A stretch of DNA of 64,000 bases from Nitrospira sp. ST-bin5 (GCA_002083555.1 MSXN01000013.1:62001-126000), one strand, 5' to 3'; shown: positions 7,810 to 16,525, counted from the stretch's first letter. The notes: a model not told the origin generated them from the sequence alone. Program-made: numbers and translations.

Positions 7810-8172
7810 ATGACAAAGATTGAGGTGTACGACGGGGCGATGTGCTGCAGTACGGGTGTGTGCGGAGTCGATGTGGATCAGGCATTGGTAAACTTTGCGG
7901 CCGATGTTGAGTGGGCGAAGCAGCAAGGCGTCACGATCGAACGCTTTAACCTGGGGCAACAACCGTTGCAGTTCGCGAACAATCCGAGGGTCAAAAGCTT
8001 TTTAGAGCGCTCGGGTGAGGGTTCGCTCCCGCTGATTCTCGTGGACGGCGAAGTGGCTCTGGCCGGGCGATATCCCAGCCGGGCAGAGTTGACCCGGTGG
8101 ACTGGTTTAGTCGCTGTCCCAAGCGTAAGTCAGGCAGAAGGTAGCTGCTGCAGTGGCGACTCCTGCTGCTGA
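7810..8172 (+). CDS. arsD: ArsD arsenic metallochaperone
   Basis: A 120-residue protein with Cys12, Cys13 and Cys18 in YDGAMCCSTGVCG, exactly the As(III)-binding triad of ArsD. The C-terminus has two vicinal pairs in GSCCSGDSCC, as in longer ArsD proteins. ArsD passes As(III) to ArsA. It precedes arsA by 25 bases with GGGAGG before its own ATG, and arsD-arsA pairing is standard. Confidence 0.93.
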   Translation: MTKIEVYDGAMCCSTGVCGVDVDQALVNFAADVEWAKQQGVTIERFNLGQQPLQFANNPRVKSFLERSGEGSLPLILVDGEVALAGRYPSRAELTRWTGLVAVPSVSQAEGSCCSGDSCC

Positions 8173-8197
8173 GTTCGCCCGATGAAAGGAGTGCATC

Positions 8198-9991
8198 ATG
8201 CGGTTTCTTGACCACGTACCCCCCTTCCTGTTTTTTACTGGCAAGGGTGGTGTGGGGAAAACATCGCTCTCCTGCGCCACCGCGATCCGTCTGGCTCGAC
8301 AGGGCAAGCAGGTCTTACTCGTCAGCACCGATCCGGCGTCCAACGTCGGCCAGGTGTTCAGCCAGACCATCGGCAACACCATCACTGCTATTGCGACCGT
8401 CCCGGGTCTGTCAGCTCTGGAAATCGACCCGCAACTGGCGGCGCAGCAGTACCGCGAGCGCATCGTCGGCCCGGTTCGTGGACAGCTACCGGATTCCGTG
8501 GTCAAGAGCATTGAGGAACAGCTTTCCGGAGCCTGCACGACTGAAATCGCAGCCTTTGACGAATTCACCGCGTTGCTGACCGATGCGGCCCTGATTGCCG
8601 CCTACGACCACATCATCTTCGACACGGCACCAACCGGTCATACCATCCGCCTGTTACAACTCCCAGGCGCCTGGAGCAGTTTTCTTGAAGCGAACCCGGG
8701 GGGCGCCTCGTGTCTCGGCCCGCTGTCAGGGCTGGAGAAGCAACGCCAGCAGTACGCGGACGCGGTCAAGGCGCTATCCGATCCCGACCATACCCGCTTG
8801 ATCCTGGTGTCCCGTGCGCAGAAAACCACGCTGGACGAGGTCGCGCGCACGCACCAGGAACTCGCCGCCATCGGTCTGTCCAGGCAGTATCTTGTCATCA
8901 ACGGGGTCCTGCCGGAACACGAAGCGCTGCAGGACGCACTGGCCGCCGCCATCTATCGGCATGAGCAAGAGGCGATCATCGCGATGCCTGTTGTGCTGCG
9001 AGATCTGCCCATCGATTATCTGCCGCTCAAGGCCGCCAACCTCGTTGGGGTTGAGGCGCTGAGCAGTCTCTTCTCTGATCGAGACGAAGCGATCCCTGTG
9101 GCCACTGGTACAGTCGCCAATTTAATGGACCTTCCACGGCTGTCGATGCTGGTTGACGAGATCGCCAAAACCGGCCACGGCCTCGTCATGATGATGGGCA
9201 AAGGCGGTGTCGGCAAAACCACGCTCGCCGCTGCGGTGGCGGTGGCGCTGGCCAAGCGCGGGCTTCCCGTCCATTTGACCACCTCCGATCCTGCCGCCCA
9301 CCTGACCGACACGCTGTCGGGTACCTTGGGCAACCTGGACGTCAGCCGAATCGACCCGCAGGCCGAGATCGCACGCTATCGGGAACATGTCCTCGACACC
9401 AAAGGCAAGGACCTCGATGCCCAGGGACGTGCCATGCTGGAAGAAGACTTGCGTTCGCCCTGCACGGAAGAGATCGCAGTGTTCCAGGCGTTCTCGCGCA
9501 TTATCCGCGAGGCCGGCAAGAAATTTGTTGTGATGGACACGGCGCCGACCGGGCACACCCTGCTGCTGCTCGATGCCACCGGAGCCTATCACCGCGAAGC
9601 GGCCCGCCATATTGATCCACTTCTGCACCACACGACACCCATGATGCGGCTGCAGGACCCTGAGCGGACGAAGGTGTTGATTGTGACCTTGGCGGAAACC
9701 ACACCGGTGCTGGAAGCGGCTCAATTGCAGGACGAGCTGCGCCGTGCCGGCATTGAGCCCTGGGCCTGGCTCATCAACAACAGCCTGTCCGCAACATCCA
9801 CCTCATCACCCCTGTTGAGGCAACGGGCTTCGTTCGAGTTGGCCGAGATCGAGGCCGTACGCACCCGCCACGCCAAACGCGTCGCGCTTGTGCCGATGCG
9901 AATCGACGAGCCTGTTGGCATCGACCGGTTGCTCATTCTCGTCGGGGCGCAGAGTGCCCCTGACCTTGCCGGCGTGACCGGCACAGTCTAG
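8198..9991 (+). CDS. arsA: Arsenite efflux pump ATPase ArsA
   Basis: A 597-residue duplicated ATPase. The N-terminal half has P-loop GKGGVGKTS and the C-terminal half GKGGVGKTTLA at about residue 333. Both halves contain the ArsA signature DTAPTGHT, and both have a conserved 'ACTTEIAAF' or 'PCTEEIAVF' segment carrying a metal-site cysteine. It powers As(III) extrusion, usually with ArsB but also beside Acr3. GAAAGGAG precedes the ATG. It is the last gene of the ars operon. The gap after it exceeds 300 bases. Confidence 0.93.
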   Translation: MRFLDHVPPFLFFTGKGGVGKTSLSCATAIRLARQGKQVLLVSTDPASNVGQVFSQTIGNTITAIATVPGLSALEIDPQLAAQQYRERIVGPVRGQLPDSVVKSIEEQLSGACTTEIAAFDEFTALLTDAALIAAYDHIIFDTAPTGHTIRLLQLPGAWSSFLEANPGGASCLGPLSGLEKQRQQYADAVKALSDPDHTRLILVSRAQKTTLDEVARTHQELAAIGLSRQYLVINGVLPEHEALQDALAAAIYRHEQEAIIAMPVVLRDLPIDYLPLKAANLVGVEALSSLFSDRDEAIPVATGTVANLMDLPRLSMLVDEIAKTGHGLVMMMGKGGVGKTTLAAAVAVALAKRGLPVHLTTSDPAAHLTDTLSGTLGNLDVSRIDPQAEIARYREHVLDTKGKDLDAQGRAMLEEDLRSPCTEEIAVFQAFSRIIREAGKKFVVMDTAPTGHTLLLLDATGAYHREAARHIDPLLHHTTPMMRLQDPERTKVLIVTLAETTPVLEAAQLQDELRRAGIEPWAWLINNSLSATSTSSPLLRQRASFELAEIEAVRTRHAKRVALVPMRIDEPVGIDRLLILVGAQSAPDLAGVTGTV

Positions 9992-10331
9992 AGCGCAGGA
10001 CAATTTGTAGGGAGTGACAGGGCCGGAAATTCCGATTGTCGCATTGTGCGCCAGTATCAGCTCGGACCGCTGGAGCAATTGACCCCATTCTCCCCGGCCA
10101 ATTTTGACATGAGTCCGCCAAGTTGTTGTCTCTCTGGCACAATCACCGTGCTCTTGATGTGCAGGTCGGAGGCATGCCCATTGCTCATTAGTATGCTGAT
10201 ATAGGCAGCTTCACAATCTGACTGGGTAGGGAAAGTAGGTATAGGTGATGAACAGGCTCGGTATAAAGGCAGTGGGGCACGACCCTAATCCGAGAGAAGT
10301 AACAGATTGATTCTAGGAAAAGAGGTTCTCA
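9992..10331. other. Intergenic stretch after arsA
   Basis: About 340 bases with no credible gene. There is no strong hairpin terminator. On the minus strand, a stretch near 10080-10115 (TTGGCCGGGGAGAATGGGG) vaguely resembles sequence beside IS21-type elements, but no transposase remnant is visible. Confidence 0.35.
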
Positions 10332-10847
10332 ATGTGTCGGATTTCTCAGCCATCAATAGACAAAGGGAAACAGGGGGTACTTGGAGGGGCGGTTCTTGGA
10401 ATTCTCGGTGTTCTGTTCTCAACTGGCTGTACGAATGTCGACCATCGCTATGGAGAACAACGGTCGCATCCAATTCTGACCTCTGATGTCCGGCAGCCCA
10501 TTCCGCTGTCGCCGGCAGCCGGGACGGAGCATCGCGCCGTGATGCTGCAGCATTTGGAAACGCTCCAGGTCATAGTGAACGCGCTGGTCGAGGAAGAGTA
10601 TGAGTTGGCCAAGGGATTAACTGAAACACACTTGGGGTTCTTCATGCATCGGCAGGCGATGGCGAGCCAGCAGCCGGAGAGCTTTCCGCCGGCCTATCAT
10701 GATCTGGCCATGGCCCACCATGCCGCCGCGGAGGAGTTGGCCCATATCATCCCGACGAAAGATCTGAAGCAGATCCTGCCGGAATTCAACAACGTCTTGA
10801 AGGCCTGCGTGGCCTGCCATCTGGAATACAAACTGCGAACCTCATAA
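10332..10847 (+). CDS. Lipoprotein cytochrome c, class II-like
   Basis: A 171-residue protein with an N-terminal hydrophobic segment and a lipobox-like FSTGC at about residues 29-33, so it is probably lipid-anchored outside the cytoplasmic membrane. The body is alpha-helical with several histidines (ETHLGFFMH, LAMAHHAAAEEL). The single haem motif CVACH sits near the C-terminus followed by LEYKL, the position used by four-helix-bundle cytochromes of the c' type. It opens a run of redox genes. A role in electron transfer or gas binding is inferred. Confidence 0.75.
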   Translation: MCRISQPSIDKGKQGVLGGAVLGILGVLFSTGCTNVDHRYGEQRSHPILTSDVRQPIPLSPAAGTEHRAVMLQHLETLQVIVNALVEEEYELAKGLTETHLGFFMHRQAMASQQPESFPPAYHDLAMAHHAAAEELAHIIPTKDLKQILPEFNNVLKACVACHLEYKLRTS

Positions 10848-10860
10848 GGAAGGAGCGCGT

Positions 10861-11304
10861 ATGCCCGAACGCACCATCAGCAGCATGTTTGATAAAGACC
10901 ATGAACGTCTGGATGCGCTCTTCAAGTCTTTCCAGACGTTGAAGCGGACGGATTTCCTCAAGGCCAAGAACGCATTTCTCGAGTTCAAGGCGGGACTGCA
11001 GCGGCATGTGGCATGGGAGGAAGAGGTAATGTTTCCTCTGTGGGAGAAGAAATCTGGTATGACCGGCGGCGGCCCGACGATTGTCATGCGTAACGAACAT
11101 CGGGAGATCGGGGACTGCCTGGAATCGCTCGCTCGCAAGATTCAGGCGCAGAATCCGGAGACCGACCGTGAGGAGGAGATTCTGCTGGATTTGCTGGACC
11201 GGCACAATATGTCGGAAGAGGAGGTGCTCTATCCTGAAATGGATCACCTGATCAGTGCAGAAGAGCGAGAGACGGCCTTTCGCGCCATGGAGAAGATTGC
11301 CTGA
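10861..11304 (+). CDS. Hemerythrin HHE-domain protein
   Basis: A 147-residue soluble protein with hemerythrin-like iron ligands: DHERLDAL, RHVAWEEEVMFP, NEHREIG and RHNMSEEEVLYP. This pattern (H, HxxxE, H, HxxxE) fits a di-iron site. Such proteins bind O2 or NO, or guard iron, and act in redox and nitrosative stress. The start has AAGGAAGGAG upstream and follows the cytochrome stop by 13 bases, so the pair is probably co-transcribed. Clustered with cytochromes it may sense or carry oxygen for this module. Confidence 0.9.
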   Translation: MPERTISSMFDKDHERLDALFKSFQTLKRTDFLKAKNAFLEFKAGLQRHVAWEEEVMFPLWEKKSGMTGGGPTIVMRNEHREIGDCLESLARKIQAQNPETDREEEILLDLLDRHNMSEEEVLYPEMDHLISAEERETAFRAMEKIA

Positions 11305-11346
11305 GAGGCCTGAGCGCGGACGCGGGAAAGACTCCAGAGGCTTGGC

Positions 11347-11676
11347 ATGCTGAGACGATGGTTTGGATTCACGGTCGCGCTCCTCATCGTGGCGGCGAGG
11401 GTCGGTGGCGGCGAAGGGGTTGTACAAGCTGCCGTGCCCGCTGCGATTGATCAGACCGTCAATCCGCACAGCGATCTCATTTTTCGCGCAACCGGTGCGA
11501 AGACCTGTTGGGATTGTCACCGGGCGGAGCGGGATGAGAGCCTCAGCCCCCGGACGTTGGATAATGACCTGGTCAGAAATCTTCGGTCGAAAGCGAAGGG
11601 CATTCATGGGCCCGGACGTTTTGCCGATTGCCTCCGCTGCCATGCGGGAGGGCGAAAGGGAGTGGAGAGGTACTAG
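11347..11676 (+). CDS. Small dihaem cytochrome c
   Basis: A 109-residue exported protein with a signal peptide over about residues 1-30. It has two haem sites, CWDCH and CLRCH. The stretch from NPHSDLIFRATG to FADCLRCHAGG is closely similar to the C-terminal half of the pentahaem protein at 12267-12851 (NPHGEFIFRATG to MADCLICHAPG), so one likely arose by duplication of the other. It is followed within three bases by a membrane protein gene, which suggests one complex. Confidence 0.85.
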   Translation: MLRRWFGFTVALLIVAARVGGGEGVVQAAVPAAIDQTVNPHSDLIFRATGAKTCWDCHRAERDESLSPRTLDNDLVRNLRSKAKGIHGPGRFADCLRCHAGGRKGVERY

Positions 11677-11678
11677 GT

Positions 11679-12263
11679 ATGTCACCGGTGTCTCGTCGTC
11701 TGTTGACGATCATCGTCGTTGTCATTGTGGCGGTCGGCAGCGTGTTGGCGTTCGAAGCATGGTTGAGTCTGAGGACGTCATCCTCCTTCGCGCATACGAG
11801 GCAAGGACATCTCATGGGCTGGGCAGGTCTGGGAGTCATTCTTCTGGTCTTTGTGTACCCGATCAAGAAGCGGGTGCGTCCAAACGTTCCGTGGCCACGG
11901 GGCTGGTTTCAGGTCCATATGACGGCAGGCGTGATCGGTCCTTTGCTGATCGTACTTCATTCCGGCGCACATGTGCATGCACTGGTTCCGCAGCTCGCGC
12001 TGGCGGCGCTGGCCGTTGTGGTCGTCAGTGGTGTTGTGGGACAGGGCGTTCATTACCTTGCGGTGAGGGCGCTCAACGACCGGCGGCGCCAACTGCATGA
12101 CGAGGGTGTGGCGCCGGACGATATCGACGTGCGCTTGCAAGAGATGGCGGCGCAGGAGGAAGGGTTCAGGCTGTGGCAAGCCGTTCACTCACCGATGACG
12201 ATTATGTTTCTCGTGCTGACGGCGATGCACGTGGCCGGAGCGCTGTACTTCGGCGGGATGTGA
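11679..12263 (+). CDS. Small multi-pass membrane protein, possible b-type cytochrome
   Basis: A 194-residue protein with about five hydrophobic segments (near residues 8-25, 42-57, 74-90, 97-118 and 168-190). Histidines lie in or near the helices: QGHLMGW, FQVHMTAG, LHSGAHVHAL, GVHYL, AVHSPMTI and TAMHVAG. This would allow haem b ligation as in cytochrome b561 or DUF4405-type proteins. The ATG at 11679 was chosen over 11628 because the earlier start would overlap the previous gene. It lies between dihaem and pentahaem cytochromes. Quinol-linked electron transfer is inferred. Confidence 0.7.
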   Translation: MSPVSRRLLTIIVVVIVAVGSVLAFEAWLSLRTSSSFAHTRQGHLMGWAGLGVILLVFVYPIKKRVRPNVPWPRGWFQVHMTAGVIGPLLIVLHSGAHVHALVPQLALAALAVVVVSGVVGQGVHYLAVRALNDRRRQLHDEGVAPDDIDVRLQEMAAQEEGFRLWQAVHSPMTIMFLVLTAMHVAGALYFGGM

Positions 12264-12266
12264 GCG

Positions 12267-12851
12267 ATGCTGTATCCCCCGCTGCCCTCAACCGTCGTCC
12301 CGGTCGCTGCGCTGGCGACATTGATGCTCGTCGTCTGGCTGGGGTGGGGATCATTTCGCGATCCGGAGACTGTGTGGGCGCCGGGAAATTTGAGCCGGTA
12401 TCACGCGGATGTGACCGGATGCGTGAGCTGCCATGAGCCGTTCCACGGGCCGGTCAGCGGGAGGTGCATTGTCTGCCATTCGGAATCACGATTCATCGCG
12501 CGGGCAAAACCGTCGGTGACAACCTTTCATCGTGAGGTGCTCGCGCAACGAAAGACCTGTCTGGCCTGCCATACCGAACACCGGGGAGCCCTTGCGCAGA
12601 TTACCGCCAACGCGATGTTCAATCCTCACGGCGAGTTTATTTTCCGCGCAACGGGAACAGGCTCGTGCAGCGCCTGCCACCAGTTCAGCCCGGTGTTCGG
12701 CGAGCGTCCACTGGTGCTCGATAACGAGACGGTTCGCCGCCTGTTTGAAAAGGGTGCCGGTGCGCATCGACCGGGCCGGATGGCCGACTGCCTGATCTGT
12801 CATGCTCCGGGACGGTTCGAGAACGAGCGGAACGGTCAACCCGGCGAGTAA
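12267..12851 (+). CDS. Membrane-anchored pentahaem cytochrome c
   Basis: A 194-residue protein with an N-terminal membrane segment (about residues 8-27) and five CXXCH sites: CVSCH, CIVCH, CLACH, CSACH and CLICH. The C-terminal two-haem part repeats the dihaem protein encoded at 11347. Haem pairs with spaced histidines (CHEPFHGP, CHTEHRG) resemble NapC/NirT or cytochrome c7-type multihaem domains. It starts four bases after the b-type-like protein gene. The three genes probably form a quinol-to-periplasm electron transfer unit. No catalytic partner is visible. Confidence 0.85.
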   Translation: MLYPPLPSTVVPVAALATLMLVVWLGWGSFRDPETVWAPGNLSRYHADVTGCVSCHEPFHGPVSGRCIVCHSESRFIARAKPSVTTFHREVLAQRKTCLACHTEHRGALAQITANAMFNPHGEFIFRATGTGSCSACHQFSPVFGERPLVLDNETVRRLFEKGAGAHRPGRMADCLICHAPGRFENERNGQPGE

Positions 12852-12882
12852 GAGGCCGGTGTATCAAGGAGGGGAACGAGCA

Positions 12883-13350
12883 ATGCGTAAGCCGATGCAC
12901 GGTACAACCGGAGCGCTCCTTCTTGTCGGAGCGCTTTCACTAGAAGGCCTCTTTCTTTCAGCGCTGTTCCTGACTCGGGATAACGTCTTCGCCGGTCCTT
13001 CGTCAGTCTCGAAAGTGGTCGATCCAGGCGATGCGGCCGCTGGCAGGAGTCTCTTCAATGGCAAGGGCGTCTGTTACTATTGCCATGGTGTCGATGGGCA
13101 TCTCGATAAACGACCGGAGCTTGCAGCGGACACGGCTGCCTTGATTGCCCGTCTGAATCCTCCGCCTTCCGATCTCCGCAATTCAAAAGCGCTCCGTCTG
13201 AAACAGGACAAACAGCGCGCGCAAGCCGTTCGCGAAGGCCATCCAGGGACAGGCATGTTTCCCGATACGACCATGACGAATCAGGAACTTGCCGATACAC
13301 TGGCCTATCTGGCGCTCATTCGAAAGGAAGGCCGCACGGGACCACAGTGA
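12883..13350 (+). CDS. Monohaem cytochrome c, class I
   Basis: A 155-residue protein with an N-terminal membrane segment (residues 9-31), the haem site GKGVCYYCHGVDGHLD and a closing helix ELADTLAYLALIRK typical of class I cytochrome c. A methionine ligand could come from GTGMFPDT. The ATG at 12883 follows AAGGAGGGGAACGAGCA. An upstream in-frame start at 12802 would run through the pentahaem gene and was rejected. It belongs to the redox cluster. Confidence 0.85.
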   Translation: MRKPMHGTTGALLLVGALSLEGLFLSALFLTRDNVFAGPSSVSKVVDPGDAAAGRSLFNGKGVCYYCHGVDGHLDKRPELAADTAALIARLNPPPSDLRNSKALRLKQDKQRAQAVREGHPGTGMFPDTTMTNQELADTLAYLALIRKEGRTGPQ

Positions 13351-13378
13351 AACCGGATAACGAAAGGGAGTCATGCCG

Positions 13379-13753
13379 ATGAATAGATGGGTGATTTGCG
13401 CCGTCCTTTCACTGATCGTTCTTGATGTCGTGGGCAAAGGGGCTGTGATCGGGGCGAGTGGCGATGGACGGCAGAATGCGGATATGAATGGATCGAGTGG
13501 GAGTGTGGCGATGCGTCCTGCGGGGGACAGTCGTAGAGGCGAGGGACTGTACAATGCCAGTTGTATTGTCTGCCATAACCCCGGGGCTGCGGGTGGCATC
13601 GGTCCCCGATTGGCTGGCAATCCCGTGCTGTTGGACGAACCGGCGTTCTGGAAGGTGGTGTATGAAGGACGGCATGTGATGCCGCCGTTGAAAGGCGCGA
13701 TCACCGAACAGCAGATGGCCGACATTCAAGCCTGGTTGAAGACGCTGCGGTGA
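13379..13753 (+). CDS. Monohaem cytochrome c
   Basis: A 124-residue exported protein. The signal peptide is at residues 1-22, the haem site is CIVCHNPGAAGGIGPRLAGN, the likely axial Met lies in GRHVMPPLKG, and the final helix is QQMADIQAWLKTL. All are standard class I features. I chose the ATG at 13379 over 13373 because AAAGGGAG is then eight bases away. It probably accepts electrons from the membrane cytochromes encoded just upstream. Confidence 0.87.
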   Translation: MNRWVICAVLSLIVLDVVGKGAVIGASGDGRQNADMNGSSGSVAMRPAGDSRRGEGLYNASCIVCHNPGAAGGIGPRLAGNPVLLDEPAFWKVVYEGRHVMPPLKGAITEQQMADIQAWLKTLR

Positions 13754-13829
13754 AAACCGGTGATCCAGCGGAATGAGGAACGTATGGGGGCCAGCTCATT
13801 AATTTCTGCACAGGCGTATCGGGCCCTGT

Positions 13830-14276
13830 ATGAGTGAACGAGTTCATATTGTCTGTCCTCATTGTCGGAGCCTTAACCGCGTCCCGGAAGGCCGGTTGAC
13901 CGATCATCCCAACTGCGGCCAGTGTCATGCACCGCTGTTTACAGGACATCCCATCGCGTTGACGCAGGCGGACTTCGATCGGCATGTTTCGCGCTCTGGG
14001 ATCCCGCTCGTGGTGGATTTCTGGGCAGCCTGGTGCGGGCCCTGCAAGATGATGGCCCCTGCCTACGAGAAGGCTGCGGCGAGGTTGGAGCCGCATGTTC
14101 GCCTGGCCAAGGTGAACACGGAGGAGGAGCAGGCGCTGGCGGCACAGTTCGGGATTGCCAGCATCCCGACTCTGGTGATCTTCCGCGGAGGACGCGAAGT
14201 GGCGCGGCAACCAGGTGCCATGGGGACACAGGATATCGAGCGCTGGATCCGTGGTCATCTCGCGAATGTTCGATGA
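13830..14276 (+). CDS. trxC: Thioredoxin 2-type protein with N-terminal zinc ribbon
   Basis: A 148-residue protein. The N-terminal CPHC and CGQC pairs (about residues 9-12 and 30-33) form a zinc-binding site, and the thioredoxin domain carries the active site WAAWCGPCKMMAP and the cis-proline ASIPTL. This is the TrxC (Trx2) architecture, a cytosolic disulfide reductase associated with oxidative stress. It could serve the thioredoxin-linked ArsC encoded 6 kb upstream, though that is only a possibility. Confidence 0.9.
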   Translation: MSERVHIVCPHCRSLNRVPEGRLTDHPNCGQCHAPLFTGHPIALTQADFDRHVSRSGIPLVVDFWAAWCGPCKMMAPAYEKAAARLEPHVRLAKVNTEEEQALAAQFGIASIPTLVIFRGGREVARQPGAMGTQDIERWIRGHLANVR

Positions 14277-14304
14277 ACCGGATCTGCCCGGGTATCTATC
14301 CGGT
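14277..14304. terminator. Hairpin between convergent trxC and acyl-CoA synthetase genes
   Basis: ACCGGAT (14277-14283) pairs perfectly with ATCCGGT (14298-14304) across a 14-base loop, starting right after the trxC stop in a convergent junction. There is no T-tract, so terminator activity is uncertain. Confidence 0.4.
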
Positions 14305-14322
14305 CAGTGAGGCGGGGGCCCG

Positions 14323-16512
14323 TCAGTCTGCAACCTTGATCCTTGCATCCACAATCTTGCAGCCTTGACCTGCCGGTAGCGCGATAATCGGATTCAGATC
14401 CAGTTCTTCGATCTCCGGAATGGTCTCAACGAGCCGGGAGATTCGCAGCAGCACCTCTTCCATCGCCCCAATATCCACTGCCGGTTTTCCCCGGTAGCCT
14501 TGCAGCAATCGATAGCCTTGAATCTCACGTACCATCTGAGCTGCATCGCCGCCGGTCAACGGCGCGACGCGAAACTGCACGTCGCCGAGAATCTCGACAT
14601 GAATGCCTCCCAACCCGAACGCGATCAGGGGGCCGAAGAGGGGATCGCGGGTCATGCCGGCCATCACTTCCACGCCGCCTGAAATCAGCGGCTGCACCAG
14701 TACCCCTTCCATCGCATCCGGTTTACCCTTCTGCGCAAGCCTGGCTCTGATGGCTTCAAAGGCGTCACGCACGGCTTGTTCATCGGTCAGGTTCAAACGC
14801 ACGCCGTCGATCTCGGTCTTATGCAGGATCGTATGGGACGCGAGTTTTACTACTACGGGATAACCGAGTTCACGCGCGACCTTGACCGCTTCCTCCGCCG
14901 TGGCGGCGATTCCCCCTTGCGCCAGCGGGAGATTCATCGTTGCGAGGAGTGCACGGGTTTCTTGCGTGGTCAGCCAACCCGGCCCACGGTCGGCTAAGGC
15001 GGTGGCGCAAATTGCGTGGGCGTTGTTCAGATCGGCATCGGAGTCGCGTGGTACCGGTTCGAGTGGCTGCTGTTTCCAGGCCTCGTACCTGATGGCTCGA
15101 TTGATGATGCGCGCAGGAATTTCCGGATGCGGGTAAGTGGGAATGGTTTCTCCGTCCACGGTGAAGGTCCGGTCCAGATCGCCTTCCGCCATCCAGCAGA
15201 GATAGACCGGCTTCTGCTTCCCGCTCGTCCGGCGGGCTGCGCGGATGCCCCGGACGATGCCGGCTGCCACGGGGGGATTGTCTTCGGGCCTGACCGAGAC
15301 ATGCACGATGATGAGCGCGTCGAGTATGTCCGCTGTGAGCATCGTCTCGACGGCCTTCGCATGCTGGTCTTCCGTGGCAAAGCCAATGACATCGACAGGA
15401 TTGCTCAGCGCGGCGGTGGGCGGAAGAAAGGCGGCGAGGGCGGATTGTGTCAGGTTGGACAACTCCGGAACTGTAAGTCCTTCCGCTGCGCAACTGTCCG
15501 CGCAGAGCACGCCGGGACCGCCGGAATTCGTCAGGATGCCGATGCGCCGCCCGTGAGGCATCGGCTGGGAGGAAAGACCGGTTGCCAAGGAGAGAAACTC
15601 TTCCAGCGTCTGCGCGCGGATCACCCCGCATTGTGCGAAAAGCGCGTCAACGGCTGTGTCGTTTGTGGCGAGCGCCGCGGTATGCGAGCCGGCTGCAGAT
15701 TGGCCTGCCGATGTCCGGCCGGCTTTCAAGACGACGATCGGCTTCTCTTGTCCCACCCGCTCGGCGATCTGTCTGAACCGGAGGGGATCGACGATGGTTT
15801 CGAGATAGAGCAGGATGACATCAGTGGATTCATCCTGTTCCCAGTATTCGAGCAGATCGAGGACCGATACATCGACGTGGTTGCCGACACTGACAAAGCT
15901 GGAGAGGCCGAGGTGCAATCGCCTCGCCGCAGTCACCACGGCCAGTCCCATCCCGCCGCTTTCAGAGGCAATGGCCACCCGGCCGACAGGAGGGATCGCT
16001 GGTGTGTAGGTGGCATTCAACCGCACGGCGGGATCGAGATTCATCAACCCGAAACAATTCGGCCCGATCAGGCGGATCCCATGCCGGCGGACCCGTTCCT
16101 GTAGCTGCTGTTCGAGCGAACGCCCGGCTCCGCCGGTCTCCGCAAAGCCCGCCGTGATCAAGATGACAGCCTGAACATGGTGAGCGGCACATTCATCGAT
16201 CACGGAGAGGACGAGTTGTGGGGGAACGGCCACGATCGCGAGATCAACCGGGCCTGGTACGGCGGTCAGCGAAGGGAAGGCTTTGAGCCCGGCCACGTCT
16301 GTCGCGTGCGGATTGACGGGAACGATCGTGCCGGAAAACCGGCTGCTCAGGAGCGAGAGCAGAATACGATGCCCGATGCCGTCCGGGTCCCGCGACGCGC
16401 CGATGACGGCGACGGAACGAGGACAGAAAAACGGTTTCAGCGATCTGGTTGCGGAGCGGTCTGGGGATGGAGGCATCTCAGCCATTCCGAAAGGATTCGT
16501 GTATTCGCTCAT
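14323..16512 (-). CDS. Acyl-CoA synthetase (ADP-forming), fused alpha-beta
   Basis: A 729-residue protein of the acetate-CoA ligase (ADP-forming) type. It has a CoA-binding Rossmann domain (PRSVAVIGASRDPDGIGHRI), a succinyl-CoA ligase-like domain with the phosphorylatable histidine in GSHTAALA, and a C-terminal ATP-grasp domain (TTQETRALLATMNLPLA, YPVVVKLAS, ELDLNPI). It interconverts acyl-CoA + ADP + Pi and acid + CoA + ATP, so it can make ATP from acetyl-CoA. The ATG at 16512 (MSEYTNPFG) avoids overlap with the upstream gene. It ends a minus-strand group of stress and redox genes. Confidence 0.88.
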   Translation of the reverse strand: MSEYTNPFGMAEMPPSPDRSATRSLKPFFCPRSVAVIGASRDPDGIGHRILLSLLSSRFSGTIVPVNPHATDVAGLKAFPSLTAVPGPVDLAIVAVPPQLVLSVIDECAAHHVQAVILITAGFAETGGAGRSLEQQLQERVRRHGIRLIGPNCFGLMNLDPAVRLNATYTPAIPPVGRVAIASESGGMGLAVVTAARRLHLGLSSFVSVGNHVDVSVLDLLEYWEQDESTDVILLYLETIVDPLRFRQIAERVGQEKPIVVLKAGRTSAGQSAAGSHTAALATNDTAVDALFAQCGVIRAQTLEEFLSLATGLSSQPMPHGRRIGILTNSGGPGVLCADSCAAEGLTVPELSNLTQSALAAFLPPTAALSNPVDVIGFATEDQHAKAVETMLTADILDALIIVHVSVRPEDNPPVAAGIVRGIRAARRTSGKQKPVYLCWMAEGDLDRTFTVDGETIPTYPHPEIPARIINRAIRYEAWKQQPLEPVPRDSDADLNNAHAICATALADRGPGWLTTQETRALLATMNLPLAQGGIAATAEEAVKVARELGYPVVVKLASHTILHKTEIDGVRLNLTDEQAVRDAFEAIRARLAQKGKPDAMEGVLVQPLISGGVEVMAGMTRDPLFGPLIAFGLGGIHVEILGDVQFRVAPLTGGDAAQMVREIQGYRLLQGYRGKPAVDIGAMEEVLLRISRLVETIPEIEELDLNPIIALPAGQGCKIVDARIKVAD

Positions 16513-16525
16513 TGGACGCCGCTCA

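Noticed and set aside
10080..10115. Sequence reminiscent of the end of an IS21-type element
   Set aside because: Only a faint likeness, without transposase remnant or repeats at both ends.
11628..11678. Earlier start for the b-type-like membrane protein
   Set aside because: It overlaps the dihaem gene and adds sequence with no conserved pattern; ATG 11679 is used.
15016..16104. Long plus-strand open frame opposite the acyl-CoA synthetase gene
   Set aside because: Antisense shadow in a GC-rich gene; the minus-strand protein has clear domain motifs.
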